Program-made: the position numbers and the translations under genes
Notes under the pieces: model-generated
Databases searched by the model: none
Told to the model about the DNA's origin: nothing
Seen by the model: only the letters and a program-made list of their open reading frames with translations
Shown: piece after piece, positions 32,811 to 44,286 of the stretch
How the letters are laid out: each line of letters opens with the position of its first letter
Position numbering within the stretch: the first letter of the stretch is position 1
Source: Symbiodinium natans
Taxonomy: Eukaryota > Sar > Dinophyceae > Suessiales > Symbiodiniaceae
DNA length: 64,000 nt
Reading direction: 5' to 3'
Assembly: GCA_905221605.1 (NCBI GenBank)
Contig: CAJNDS010000686.1
Span: 1 to 64,000 of the forward strand

Positions 32811-32946
32811 GCCAGCAACCTCGTGAAGGTGCTGTGGAAGTTCCTGCGTGAAAAAGTGGCGAGAGATGTGGAAGACGCACCCAGAGCGCATGAACAAGAT
32901 CAACAGCATGACGGAGTCTGAGCAGAAGCGTGCCCGCTTCATCTGA
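32811..32946 (+). pseudogene. Last-exon-like frame with a one-base frameshift
   Basis: After GCGTTTTCAG the frame reads ASNLVKVLWKFLREK; at an A5 run (32851-32855) the protein-like reading moves to another frame (REMWKTHPERMNKINSMTES) and ends at TGA 32944. With four As instead of five the two halves would be one frame. Either a recent pseudogene or a sequencing error in a homopolymer. The product is basic and helical; family unknown. Confidence 0.42.
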
Positions 32947-33803
32947 GCATATCCGAGCTACGACATCCTCCAAAGTTCGGGCTTATAAACATATCGAAGG
33001 CTCTGGACTCTAGACTCTGGAGGCTCTTTCGGCCGGAGCTCAGAGGGTGTAGGTTTTGCGGGGTACAAGGATCCCAACTGTCATCTAACAGGGTCTCCCG
33101 GGACCATTGCTCCTGATAGCACCCTTGCCGGTACCAACGTCATTGTTTCGCTGGATTCAGCTGGTTCATGCTTGGATGATGCACTTGTCCGACAATGGCT
33201 GGCGGAGAGTGATCGCGACCCTAAACCCTAAAGCCTAAACAGCTCACGTCAACGAGTGCTATGGGTGGTTCAGGGTTATTAAGGATTCAGGGCCTAGGGT
33301 ATTAGGGCTTGGGGTGGTTAGGGTCTTGGGGCATATGATGGTTTATGAGCTTTTGAATGCTTGTGGGTTAGGGTTTAACAAGCTTCGGGTGCTGTTTTTA
33401 TAGGTTTTTTTTTATCACCGGTACAGGATTTAAAGGGTTCAGGGGTTGGGGGTTTAGGGGTTAAGAGGTTTAGGGGTTTATGTCGAAGGTCAAAAAACCT
33501 TCCTGGACCGGTGAGCTGACATAGGGTGTAGGCTTTGGGGTTCAGGGGTTTCTGGGTTCGGGGTTCATATCGTTTTGTTGTGGTTGTAGGGTTTAGGGGT
33601 TTATGAGTTCAGGGTTTAGGCTTGGAAAGGTTTGCATCAGAGCGTAGGGTTTCGGGCTTGAGTTTGCCACCCCTTCGTAGGAACGTAGTAAGAACCGTTT
33701 TTGAAGATGCACGACATGCACCCATTAAGATAGCCCGAGGTGCTTAATGGGGGCGTACTTCAGCAGAGGAGGAGGATGACAGTCTAATCTGTCGATGTAG
33801 TTA
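32947..33803. other. Unique DNA with two competing open frames
   Basis: 33085-33220 is open in two + frames; the more natural reads PGTIAPDSTLAGTNVIVSLD and then CLDDALVRQWLAESD after an AACAG. 33260-33660 is decayed TTTAGGG DNA. No firm gene. Confidence 0.35.
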
Positions 33804-33942
33804 CCACTACTTGCTTAAGAACCCCCCCAAAAAAAGTATTAAAAAAAACAAAGTCATAAATTGTAATCCCTATGTTGCCCTTATAAGGAGTTCCTTTTGT
33901 TGGCGGGGGGGGGGGGGGGCGGGGTTCTTATGCAAATAGTGG
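33804..33942. mobile_element. Family H inverted-repeat element, copy 3
   Basis: CCACTACTTGCTTAAGAACC on the left with a C7A7 run, and a G-rich run then GGTTCTTATGCAAATAGTGG on the right. About 139 bp. The interior is homologous to the 15118 copy. Confidence 0.8.
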
Positions 33943-34194
33943 GTTGCAGAGGGCCTGGAATCTAAAGGGCCCAAAAAGGTTGTCAACAGAGGGCTTCGGC
34001 CTTCGCAGCGCGCAGGGCGAGACTGGTTGCTAAGCCCTAAACCCGAAACCCAAAACCCCTAAACCCCTAAACCCTGAACCCCTGAACCCCTGAACCCCTG
34101 AACCCCTGAACCCCTGAACCCTGAACCCCTAGACCCCTAAACCCCTAAACCCCTAAACCCCAAACCCTAAACCTCTAAAACCCTACCATAAAAT

Positions 34195-34225
<31 letters not shown>

Positions 34226-36110
34226 CCTAAGCCTAAGCCTAAACCTTGTAACGGCTTCCTGAAGCCCTAAACATGATTTAGGGTTTAGGGTTTAGGGTTT
34301 AGGGTTTAGGGTTTAGGGTTTAGGGGAAAGGTTTTAGGGTGCAAGGTCCAAAGCCCTCAACTCTGAAAGCCTGGTGGCCCTCTTACTTTCCGCAAGTCGG
34401 AACCTTTTGGGCTTGCGTAGTACTGAACACGCGGGTTTGGGGCTTAGGGGTCTTGCTTAAAGGATCATGGGACTTACTACGTGGGGTTGTACTTAAGGTA
34501 ACCATACCTATACTTACTGATAACCCCAAGTAACGTACTTATATCCCTACCTGCTAAGTGCCCCGGTCCTCCCCAAACCCTAAACCCTAAACCCTAAACC
34601 ATAAGCCCTGAACCCACCAAGTAGGGCTTTGGGCTCTGCAGGCAGACAGCTTACAAATGGTGGGAGGCCCACATGGATGAGGCGAGGCTGGCTTTACTTC
34701 CGATCCCAAGCACTCAGCCCTAAACCCCAAACCCTAAACCCTAAACTTCCCTAAACCCTAAACCCCGAAGATTGAATCGGGGAGGGATGCATTTGGTATC
34801 GTTTCGAGCGGCAGCGGCAGCTCATAATATGAAACATTCTCATGATGTCTCTGCTTGGTTTATTTAGGGTTTAGGGTCTAGGGTTTAGAGTTTAGGGTTA
34901 CATGCAGCAGGTCCACGAGATTGCTCCAGGGTTTTGGGCTTAGGTGTGTAGAGTTTGTTGGTCACGAATTGTCGTTTGCGATCTCAATGGCTAGCTGCTT
35001 GTGCCAACGTCTACGTTGTATGGGGGCTCGAAGATTCTTGTTGAGCCTGGAACATCGAGCCGAATGTACTTAAGCTGTGCTCGGCTCTTCTCATGGACAT
35101 GCAGCCTCAGGGCTAGTTTAGGGTTTAGGGTTTAGGGTTTAGGGTTTTGGGTTTTGGGTTTAGGGTTTTGGGTTTAGGGTTTAGGGTTGATTCGGGGTTT
35201 CGAAGTCGGCCATGTGCCGAGTTAGGCAGTGCAGTCGAAAAGCACCCAGAGCCCAAACCTACACACGAACTCCAGACAGGTTTAGGGTTTCGGGTTTTGG
35301 GCCTAGGCTTCTTACCCAAGCCCTAAACCCCAGACTCAAATGGCCCTGGGCCCTAAGCCCCCTGTCCAACCCCCAGCTTAACACCCATAGGATGCCAAAC
35401 TTGACCCTCTAAACCCACGAACCCAAAGCTCCTCGCATTTTAAACCATGAACCTCGACAGCCTAAACCCTCAACTTTAAACATGAACTACACCCTGAAGC
35501 CTTTTTTGCCCTAAACCTTGAAGCCCTATACCCTAAACTCAAACCCTATCAACCCCAAAACCTTGCAACTCCAAACCTAAACCCTAAACCCTACAAACCC
35601 TAAAAACTCGAACATCCTGCATCCGGAACCCTACACCCCGAAATCCTAAAGGGCAAAACCTTGAACCCTTAAACCCCCAAACCGTTTTTAAACCTAAAAC
35701 CCTTAACTCCCAAAACCTCCAAAACCCTTAAAGCCCTAAACCCCGAAATCCCTCAGAACCGTAAAACCCTAAAACCCTTAAAACCCTAAACCCTGACAAC
35801 CCTAAACCCTAACAACCCTACAACCCTAACAACCCTAACAACCCTAAGATCCCTAACAACCCTAACAACCCCAACAACCCTAACAACCCTAACAACCCTA
35901 ACAACCCTAACAACCCTAACAACCCTAAACCCTAACATCCCGAACCCCCAAAAATCCAAAACCTGAAACCCTGAACCCTAAACCCCAAACCCAAAACCCT
36001 AAACCCAAAACCCTAAACCCTAGACCCCAAACCCTAAACCCCAAACCCAAAACCCTAAACCCTAAACCCCAAACCCTAAACCCTAAACCCCTGAACCCTA
36101 AACCCCTAGC
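33943..36110. repeat. Mosaic with CCCCTGAA, CA and AACAACCCT arrays
   Basis: CCCCTGAA units at 34070-34130, a CA microsatellite at 34199-34222, TTTAGGG at 34268-34325 and 35117-35190, and AACAACCCT 9-bp units at about 35805-35930. Family Z element at 34446-34563 (shared with 49718-49834). Exon-like pieces: 34640-34720 (TAYKWWEAHMDEARLALLPI) and 34970-35113, the latter broken by TGA at 35042. No gene is firmly supported. Confidence 0.65.
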
Positions 36111-36115
36111 AACCC

Positions 36116-36441
36116 TAAGCCCTTTCTTGAAAGCACAGAAGAGGTGTTTTTTATAAAAACAATTCACAACCCTAACAACCCTAAACCCCAAGCCCTCAAC
36201 CCCTAAACCCTAAGCCCTTTCTTTGAAAGCACAGAAGAGGTCTGCCCCTTCGAGACCTAAGCCCTAAACCCTAAACCCTAAGCCCTAAACCCTAAACCCT
36301 AAACCCTAGCCCTAAACCCTAAACCCTAGCCCTAAACCCTAAACCCTAGCCCTAAACCCCAAACCCAGAGAGGTCTGCCCCTTCGAGACCTCCAAGCTTC
36401 GGTGGATCATCGAGTCCATCCTTGGGTTGCGCAGCCGCTGA
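36116..36441 (+). pseudogene. Short open frame twice interrupted by telomere-repeat DNA
   Basis: The intact part at 36373-36441 reads VCPFETSKLRWIIESILGLR and ends at TGA 36439. Its upstream codons (ESTEE) occur at 36116-36145 and again at 36211-36241, flanking about 65 bp of telomere-like DNA; the segment of 23 bp containing GTCTGCCCCTTCGAGACC occurs at 36236-36258 and again at 36369-36391, flanking a CCCTAAA/AGCCCTAAA array. GT and AG are available so that a single intron from 36144 to 36372 would be removed and the frame kept. Product unknown. Confidence 0.4.
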
Positions 36442-36720
36442 GCTGATGGAGTTTGGGGTTTAGGGTTTAGGGTTTAGGGTTTAGGGTTTAGGGTTTAGGG
36501 TTTGGCGTTTAGGGTTTGGGGTTTGGGGTTTGGGTGTGGGGTTTGGGGTTTGGGGTTTAGGGTTTGGGGTTTAGGGTTTAGGGTTTAGAGAGTGTAGTGT
36601 TTGGGGTTTAGGGCTCTAACATTTAGACTTTAGGGTTTGGGGTTTGGTGTTTGGGGTCTGGGGTTTAGGGTTTAGTATTTTAGGTTTCAGGGTTTGGAGT
36701 TTAGGGTTTAGGATTACTTT
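36442..36720 (+). repeat. TTTAGGG/TTTGGGG array
   Basis: About 280 bp with pure TTTAGGG at the left, then TTTGGGG variants. The stop of the preceding frame lies about 10 bp before it. Confidence 0.9.
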
Positions 36721-36883
36721 TCCAATCAAACGTGAATGCAAGATCCCGAGCCCTGTGTGTCTTGCATTGAGAATGTACGGTGGCTTATGCTGTCGGCGTC
36801 TGTTATGACAAGCTTGCAGGTCCAGCGATTTGAGTTCTGGGTTTGGGGTTTTGAGGTATACGTAGCTGCGGTCACAAGTAGGA
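36721..36883 (+). other. Exon-like piece, unknown
   Basis: Open from ATG 36736 for about 37 codons (MQDPEPCVSCIENVRWLMLS) until it enters decayed repeat DNA and family Y. Not long enough to call a gene. Confidence 0.2.
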
Positions 36884-37007
36884 TACTTGTAGGTTCATGG
36901 GTACTGATAACCCCACTTATAAGTTTACTAATAACCTACTTAGGGGACTTCGGTGGTATATAAGTACAGCATATTTGGGGTTAGAAGTGCTCATGAATCT
37001 CCAAGTA
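36884..37007. mobile_element. Family Y inverted-repeat element, copy 3
   Basis: TACTTGTAGGTTCATGGGTA on the left, imperfect complement ending CATGAATCTCCAAGTA on the right; about 29-bp arms with several mismatches. 124 bp, no telomere-type array inside. Confidence 0.7.
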
Positions 37008-37814
37008 GTCGACTTGTATCAGCCCATGAATGTTCTGCTGGATCCGGGAGTTCCATAAACATGCGAGCAGCTTCCCACCCGGAAGCTTAAACCTTAAATC
37101 TAAACCCTAAACCCTAAACCCTAAACCCTAAACCCTAAACCCTAAACCCAGTGCCGTTTGGGACACGTTGGCAGCTTTCAAACCCCAAGCCCTACCTAGT
37201 GCACCCCAACCTCTGAGACTCTGAGGTCAGTTTCATGGGCCCTTAATATGGTGGGCCCTTAATCTGTATGGGGTACATAAAGGGGTATCTAAGGGGCACC
37301 CTTTAAGGGCGCATACTAAGGGACCATGTAACTACCCTAAGAAAGACCATAGGCCCTAAACCCTAAACCCTAAACCCCAAAACTCCTTCTTGGTGCGAGG
37401 CATTAGCGCAGTGACGCCCCAGGAGGGCCGAGAGAACGTGCTGCCCCTTGCCCTCAATTTGGGTTTAGGGTTTAGGGTTTAGGGTTTAGGTTTGGGGTTG
37501 AGGGTTGAGGGTTTAGGGTTGAGGGTTGAGGGTTTAGGGTTTAGGTTCAGGATGTAGGGTGTATATAGGGCTCATAGGGCCACACAAGCCCTTTCAGGTG
37601 TTTAGGGGGTTAGGGTCCTAAACACCCAAAGCACATAGGCCCTCCAAACCCTTGGTTGAAAGTTTAAAAGGTTCCGGTGTCTCTTTTTTTAACGGCTCGA
37701 GGGTTTTAGGCGCGTCTGACGGGCTCAGGGCCCCTAAACCTCTGAACCCTAATATCATCCATCCCAACACTCAGGTAATTCGTTGTTCAGGGTTTAAGGT
37801 TTTAGGGTTGAGGG
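37008..37814. repeat. Mosaic with a family A element (37226-37340)
   Basis: C array 37098-37148. Family A copy 37226-37340, whose ends pair over about 25 bp (GGTAGTTACATGGTCCCTTA at the right, read on the opposite strand). Unique piece 37384-37462 capped C-left, T-right reads LVRGISAVTPQEGRENVLPL. T arrays at 37462-37550. Confidence 0.7.
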
Positions 37815-38072
37815 TTTCCGCACCATCAAGCATTCCTCACCCTTCATGAAAGGACTGATTTGCTAATCGTCCCAGTGCTTGAAAAGCCGCTGCTGGCCCA
37901 TCTTGAGAAGTTCATCTACCCGGACAAAAACACGTCCGAGAGAATCCCGAAGTTCATGCTGAGCGTTCTTACGAGTTCTGTTCCTGCTTGCTGTCCGGGT
38001 TGCGACTGCTACGCATGGAGGAATCTGGAAGTTGCATGGCAGCACCAGATGATCGGCTTGGACGAGGCTTAA
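37815..38072 (+). CDS. Last-exon-like frame, 85 codons, unknown product
   Basis: Open from the end of a decayed TTTAGGG array to TAA 38070 with clear G/C bias at third positions. It reads FLTLHERTDLLIVPVLEKPL, then AHLEKFIYPDKNTSERIPKF, then a cysteine cluster (PACCPGCDCY) and MIGLDEA. It could alternatively start at an internal acceptor, CGTCCCAG at 37875. The mixed hydrophobic/charged pattern is that of a folded protein. The opposite strand is also open but less natural. No family recognised. Confidence 0.5.
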   Translation, partial: FPHHQAFLTLHERTDLLIVPVLEKPLLAHLEKFIYPDKNTSERIPKFMLSVLTSSVPACCPGCDCYAWRNLEVAWQHQMIGLDEA

Positions 38073-38515
38073 TCGGCTTTGGAGGAGGCCGGTTCGGAGG
38101 CCCCAGCGGAAATACGCGCGAAGCCGCGAATTCTGCCAGCTTGGGGACCCGCGAAGTCGCGAATTCAGCTTGCATGGTTGAGAACCTACAGATGCTTCCT
38201 TAAGTACCCTAGTGTGGCTATAATTGGGTATAAGCACAGTTTTTGCGGTTTTAATGGGGTTTACTAAGTACCCTCAACCTCCAAGAGGGGTCATAGGGCC
38301 AGGAAGCCCTTGGTTGAGCGTGTAGGCGTTAAAGGGTCTAGGTCTTTAGGGTCCTAAACCCCCTAACACGCAGGGCCCCTAAGCCCTTGGTTGAGGGCTT
38401 CAAAGGGTTTAGGCGCCTGGGTCTTGGTACAGTAAGCTCCAGAAAGGTGGAGCATGGTTTAAGGATGATTAGAGCTTTGATTCCCTTTAGTATACCTTTT
38501 GGGGTATGGGGGGTT
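38073..38515. other. 3' flank with a small repeat and family I segment
   Basis: CGCGAAGYCGCGAATTC occurs twice (38117 and 38151), with similar bases between. Family I segment at about 38430-38500 (CTCCAGAAAG ... CATGGTTTAAGGATGATTAG), shared with 44950-45010. No gene seen. Confidence 0.5.
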
Positions 38516-40105
38516 TAGGGTTTAGGGTTTAGGGTTTAGGGTTTAGGGTTTAGGGTTTAGGGTTTAGGGTTTACTGTAGGGCTCAGGCCCCCTAAAGCCT
38601 CGACCCTTAGACCCCAAACCCTATTTTCACCCCACAAGCCTTAAAGTATAGGGCTTAAGCTTCATGACGTGTGGGTTTAGGGCTTTAGGGGTTCAGGTTT
38701 CGGGGTTTAGGGTGTGTGGGCTTTAGGTTTATGTTTGGTGTAGTCCGGGTACAGTGCGTGAGGCTGTCGAGTGTCCCTATAAGAGATATTTCAACGACAC
38801 CGGAGGTCAACGTGGACCTAGTAATATGGCCTTGGTACGTGAGGCTGTGTCATAGCTCGACATGTAGGACTTCGCCGTAACATGCCTTGCATCTTACCTC
38901 GAAAACCTGATCCCCCACCCTAGTCTTATATCGCAAAACTTTGGAACTCTTGCATCTAGAATCTCTACTTCCCCAACCCTCAACCCCAAATCCCAAACCC
39001 CAAACCCCAAACCCTAAACCCTAAACCTAAACCCTAAGCCCTAAGCCGAAATCTTAAGCACGCAGAGGTGGGGCTTTCTCCACGCACGGAGGCACGCGAT
39101 CGCGTAGAGAAGGGCCACTGGCGGGCGGGTGGGGTCTGCGGGCAGCCTTTGGCCTTTGGGGCTTGCTTTAAGGGCCCACCTCGACCCAAAACGCTTTAGG
39201 GTTTAGGGTTTAGGGTTTAGGGTTTGGGGTTTAGGGGGTTTAGGGTTTAGGGTTTGGTAGGGTTTAGGGTTTAGGCTTCAGGGTTTGGGGTTTAGGGTTC
39301 AGGGTTGAGGGGTTGGGTTGAGATCTAGGGGCTTCAGGCTGTAGTAGAGAATGCGGCAAAGGCACACAAGGTTTTTGGCGGCTGGGGTGGTTAGCTGTCA
39401 GGCAACAAGCACAAAGCTTCCTAATTCCCCTGTTTACCGCCCACAAGCCCCAAAATCCGAAACGCCAAACCCTGAACCCTAAACCCTGAATCCTGAATCC
39501 TAAACCCTAAACCCTAAACCCTAAACCCTAAACCCTAAACCCTAAACCCTAAACCCTAAACCCTAAACCCTAAACCCTAACCCCAAACCCTAAACCCTAA
39601 ACCCAAGCTCAAACCCTTACCAACTCCTTCGCCCCAGCCTTGTCCCTAGCTGTCCATGCGCCGATGTGGTATACATGTCGTCTTAAGAACAGGGGTTCCT
39701 ATACTTTGTGGTGCTTTACTGTAACTTTAGATCCTTAGCCTTTTTGGGCTTATTGTACAGCAGCTCTAGGTCCCTAGTTCCTTACCCCTAAACCCTAAGC
39801 CCACTTGGATACCAAGACCCAGATAAGCCCTTGCCCCCAACAAAAATATCCAAAAAAAGAAGAGAGAGAGAGAGAGAGGGAGAGAGAGAGAGAGAGGGAG
39901 AGAGAGCGAGAGAGAGAGAGAGAGAGAGAGTGAGTGAAAGAGAGAGTGAGTGAGAGAGTGAGAGAGTGAGAGAGTGAGAGAGTGAGAGAGTGAGAGAGTG
40001 AGAGAGGCTGGTACCAGAGTGCTTCCGCTTCTGGGAGGACCAGGCAGGGCTCAAAGCTGGGTTTGTGTTGTCAGGTGCAGGGTTAGGGTTTGGGTGTTCC
40101 CTGAA
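38516..40105. repeat. Mosaic with TTTAGGG, CCCTAAA and GA microsatellite
   Basis: T arrays 38516-38573 and 39193-39300; C arrays 38990-39030 and 39489-39603; GA/GAGAGAGT microsatellite 39857-40007. Exon-like: 38726-38960 (two TAGs in frame), 39059-39190 (PRTEARDRVEKGHWRAGGVC) and 39338-39394 (after GGCTTCAG, AVVENAAKAHKVFGGWGG then stop). Family G at 39702-39758. Confidence 0.65.
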
Positions 40106-40230
40106 CCCTAAACCCTAAACCCTGAACCCTAAACCCTAAACCCTAAACCCTAAACCCTAAACCCTAAACCCTAAACCCTAAACCCTAAACCCTAAACCCT
40201 AAACCCTAAACCCTAAACCCTAAACCCTAG
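40106..40230 (-). repeat. CCCTAAA array, about 18 units
   Basis: Nearly perfect; follows a 75-bp exon-like piece after the GA microsatellite. Confidence 0.95.
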
Positions 40231-40499
40231 CCAGATTTTGGGGCGTTCGGCTTCTGGGTTGTAGGCTTTCGGATCTCGTAGGATTTCGGGCAATTTGTTC
40301 TGGGTTCAGTCGGGTTTTGCTGGGCTTGGGGCTTTGGGCTTGGTAGGTTTCTGGGCCTAGTGTCGGGCTCACAGGGCTTAAGGTTGTTCAGGGATGTTCT
40401 GACTTGGGGTTTAGGATTTAGGGTTTAGGGTTTGGGGTTTAGGATTTAGGGTTTAGGGTTTAGGGGGTGCAGGCTGGGTAGACCCCGGGCACTCTACAG

Positions 40500-40571
40500 G
40501 CCACGCCAGTCCAACGAGAATCTGCCTCGCCCTCTCCAAGAACAAGCTAAGCAAGAATATGACCCAAAAAG
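40500..40571 (+). CDS. Candidate internal exon, unknown product
   Basis: 72 bases between ACTCTACAG and GTGAGC, open in one frame (ASPTRICLALSKNKLSKNMT). Both splice sites fit the consensus. The opposite strand is also open over 40494-40709. Upstream is TTTAGGG-derived sequence with spliceable GT/AG. Confidence 0.33.
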
Positions 40572-42739
40572 GTGAGCCCTAAACTCTCGCAACCCTAAAC
40601 TCCAATCCCTGGACCCCAAAATTTCAGCATCCTCAGCCCAAAACCCCAAACCATAAACAGTGCTCTTATTCCCTTTCTTTCGGGCTCGGATCCCATAAAA
40701 ACACATCAAAGCAACATTGTAACATAGCTTTCCACGATTTTACAGATATTGAGTTCAGGGTTCAGGGTTCAGGGTGCAGGGTGCAGGGTTTGTTTCCAAG
40801 AGGCGCGGAGGAGAATGGTGATTTAGAGTTTAGATCCAGGTAAGAGGCCAAAACGAACAGAGACAAAGAAGACATCCGAACCACAAAACGATTGAGCACA
40901 CTCAAAACCCTAAAGCCCTAACGCCTAAAGCCCTGAACCCGAAACCCTAAAGCCTACAGTCCGCAACCCTAAACCCTAAAGCCTACAGCCCTAATCCAAA
41001 CACTACACCCGATCGGGGCTAGCGGCTTCGGGCGGTGGGAGCATCCTTGCCCGGACCCAGGATGGGTTGAACCAACTTGGGTTAAGGGTGTAGGGTTTCG
41101 GGCTAACCGGGAATCCGACGCAGGGAGCGGTCAAGGGCGCTGAGATCCGTAGTTAGCTCTTCAAGATTCTCTTTTGTGTGCTGGGACAAGACAGGCCCAG
41201 TGACGTTTTCAAGAGCCAATCACCCAGGCAAAAAGTAACCTAAACACCCCAGACCATAATGAAACCCTCAATACCCCAAACCCACTTGCACACCCAAAAC
41301 TCCCAAATCTGAAATCCGAAGCCTCCTTTCCTCAACTGTATGAAAAAACCCTCAAGCCTCACTCAAACCCTTAGACCCTTGCAGCCTTAGAGCCTTAGAC
41401 CCTTAGACCCTTCGTAGAACCCTTAAAGCCCTAAACCCTGAACCCTCAACTCTAAACCCGAAAAAACCCTAAACCATCAACCCTAAACCCTCAACCCTAA
41501 ACCCTAAACCCCAAACCCTAAACCCTAAACCCGCGGCCAGCGCCTCGGTGTCCGCGTGGTCGGCGTGGCCGCGCCGCCCTGCGACGAAGAGGAAGCGAGC
41601 CTCCAGGCGTCGGGGCTTAGGGTGTAGGGGTTTAGGGTTTAGGGGTATCCCTAAACCCTAAACCCTAAACCCGAAGCCCTAAGGTGTTGAGGGTTTCGGG
41701 GTTTGCGATTTGGGGGTTTCGGGTTTCGGGTTTGAGGGCTATGGGTGGATGTGGGGCAATGTCGAGGGCCTATCAAAGGGCTCTTACAGGTTTTAGGGCT
41801 CAGGTTTTAGGGTTTAGGCTCAGAAGTAGTTATCCGGCGTTTTCCAGAGTTTTGTCAGGGAGTTTGGTGTTAGGGGTTCTGACTTGGGCTCCAGGCGTGA
41901 CCTGCAAAGAGCCTGCTTGGCTAGCTAGTCGGCCGAGTCGGGCATCATTAGAAGCTCCAAGCCCTAAACCCTAAACCCTAAACCCTAAACCCTAAACCCT
42001 AAGTCCAAAACCCTACAAAGGCTCAGACCCCGAGGCCCCTCAATCGCTTTACCAGCTTTTGGCAGGGTTCAGTTGCCCAGCTTCATGGATGGCATCTCCT
42101 CTTCTTCATTGATGGCTCGAATTAGGGTTGCGATCGAGGGGTCATAGGATTCCTCCCCCCCTTTTTCTCTTCAAAGACGCGAAGCTAGTAGTCGTAGAGG
42201 AACCGTAGAGTAACCTTGGGGGGAGGGGGGTGGAGTAGTATGGGATCCATCTGGGAGGGCCTAACTCAGGCGGTTAGCTCTACATCTTCAACACGAACCC
42301 TAAACCCCTAAACCTCTAAATCCCTAAACCCTAAAGCCAAAACCCTAAATCCCTAAATCTCTAACTAAAGCCCTAAACCCTAAACCCCTAAACCTCTAAA
42401 CCTCTGAATCCCTAACCCTGAGCCCCTAACTTCCTGCTGTACAGGCATGTTCCGATGCCGCTCACCAGCACTTTCTGCAGCTTGTGTCAGTTCTCCCTCA
42501 ACAATTCCCTCCCATGGCGGAAGGGGCTAAATCCTAAACCCTAAGCCCTAAGCCCCAAACCCTGTACATCTAGTGTTTGGGCCTTTCTGCTTATGGTACA
42601 TCCTGTGTGAGCATTGAGCAGCCAGTTGTTAGCCTGCAACCCTCAACCCTTTCAACAAACCCTAAACCCTAAGCCCTAAACCCCTTTAGACCCCAACCTA
42701 GAGACTTGCCTGAGCTCGAAATTAAGGTTCCAGAGAAAA
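40572..42739. repeat. Degenerate telomere-type mosaic
   Basis: C-type decayed repeats at 40905-41000, 41400-41535, 41945-42005 and 42295-42425; T-type at 41615-41640. Unique pieces at 41010-41085 and 41119-41245 (the latter open but broken by a TAG) are not convincing. Nothing recognised in 42030-42290 or 42430-42530. Confidence 0.6.
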
Positions 42740-42955
42740 GGGTTTAGGGTTTATAGGGCTTATAGGGTTTATAGGGTTTGTAGGGTTTATAGGGTTTATA
42801 GGGTTTATAGGGCTTATAGGGTTTACAGGGTTTGTAGGGTTTATAGGGTTTATAGGGTTTATAGGGTTTATAGGGTTTATAGGGTTTATAGGGTTTATAG
42901 GGTTTATAGGGTTTGTAGGGTTTATAGGGTTTATAGGGTTTATAGGGTTTAGGGT
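42740..42955 (+). repeat. TTTATAGGG 9-bp array
   Basis: About 22 units. On the opposite strand this reads as a Lys-Pro-Tyr repeat open for over 100 codons; an artefact of the 9-bp period, not a gene. Confidence 0.95.
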
Positions 42956-43106
42956 TTAGGGTGGGTTGGTTTAGGAGTCGATTGGCCAGCTTCAGCTGGT
43001 TTCGGATACATTTATGGATGAGAGTTTCTCCAGGAGCTTGCCGCACCCAATGGACAAACCCCGTAAGCCCCAGCCAACACCCTGCTCCACTCACCCCCCA
43101 ACCCCC

Positions 43107-43172
43107 ACCCTAAACCCTAAACCCTAAACCCTAAACCCTAAACCCTAAACCCTAAACCCTAAACCCTAAACC
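43107..43172 (-). repeat. CCCTAAA array
   Basis: Nine units. The following 43180-43690 is decayed C-type repeat with short unique spacers and no gene. Confidence 0.9.
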
Positions 43173-43692
43173 CCCTGGACCCTCAAGCCCAAGACGCCCC
43201 CAAACTCTCCTAACGTCCGCTGGGGTTGGAACTACATAGCAAGACACTACGTACACCTGTTGAGCCCTATAAACTCTAACCCTCCAAACCCACCGCAGCC
43301 CATTCCGGTTTCAGGTAATCCTAAACCAGAAACCCTAAACCCTAAACCCGAAACCCTAAACCCTAAACCCTAAACCCTAAACCCTACCTAGGCCTATTAA
43401 AGGTTCGAGGGTAGGGGGGCATTTGGGGTTTTGGGGCATGTTGAGCGTTCAGGACTTTAGGGTCTGTAGGGTCTGAAGCCGTAAAGTACCAAACAAGTTA
43501 AACCCTTAAAGTTGCCAAACCCTAAGCCCTAAGCCCTAAACCCTAAACTTTCTAAACCCTAAACCCTAACCCTAAACCCCAGACCTCAACCGTAAGCCCT
43601 ATATTTTCCCTAGACCCTCAACCCTGAGGCCATGATCGCACAAGTTCCCCAGAGGGACTTGACTTTAGGCGAGCCGCTTGCCACAAGTTGGG

Positions 43693-44173
43693 TTAGGGGT
43701 TTAGGGTTCGGGGTCTATAGGGGTTTAGGGGTTTAGGGGTTTAGGAGTTTAGGGTTCGGGGGTTTAGGGGTTTAGGGGGGTTGAGGGGTTTAGGAGGGTA
43801 GGGGTTTAAGGGTTTAGGGGTTTAGGGGTGTAAGGGTTTAGGGGTTTAGGGGTTTAACGGTTTAGAGGTTTAGGGGTTTAAGGGTTTAGGGGTTTAGGAG
43901 TGTAGGGGTTTAGGTGTTTATGGGTGTAAGGGTTTAGGGGTTTAGGGGTTTAAGGGTTTAGAGGTTTAGGGGTTTAAGGGTTTAGGGGTTTAGGGGTTTA
44001 GGGGTTTAGGAGTTTAGGGTTCGGGGGTTCGGGGATTTAGGGGTTTAGGAGTGTAGGGGTTTAGGTGTTTATGGGTGTAAGGGTTTAGGGGTTTAGGGGT
44101 TTAACGGTTTAGAGGTTTAGGGGTTTAAGGGTTTAGGGGTTTAGGGGTTTAGGGGTTTAGGGTTTAGGGTCCA
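43693..44173 (+). repeat. TTTAGGGG 8-bp array, about 480 bp
   Basis: The longest single array. The monomer is 8 bp with variants TTTAAGGG and GTGTAAGGG, and a higher-order block of about 290 bp (43736-43870 resembles 44030-44140) seems duplicated. Confidence 0.9.
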
Positions 44174-44286
44174 CTTGGCACAAGCTGAGCAGTTATCTGA
44201 AATGTGATCTCTTGTCGGGGTCCATGTTGTCGTCGTGCTTGTTGTTGATTTGAAACTCTGCCCTAGAATCCTATAAGCTCCAAGCC

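Noticed and set aside
42744-43094. Lys-Pro-Tyr repeat protein
   Set aside because: A 9-bp TTTATAGGG array keeps all frames open; the same gives Gly-Phe-Ile at 57485.
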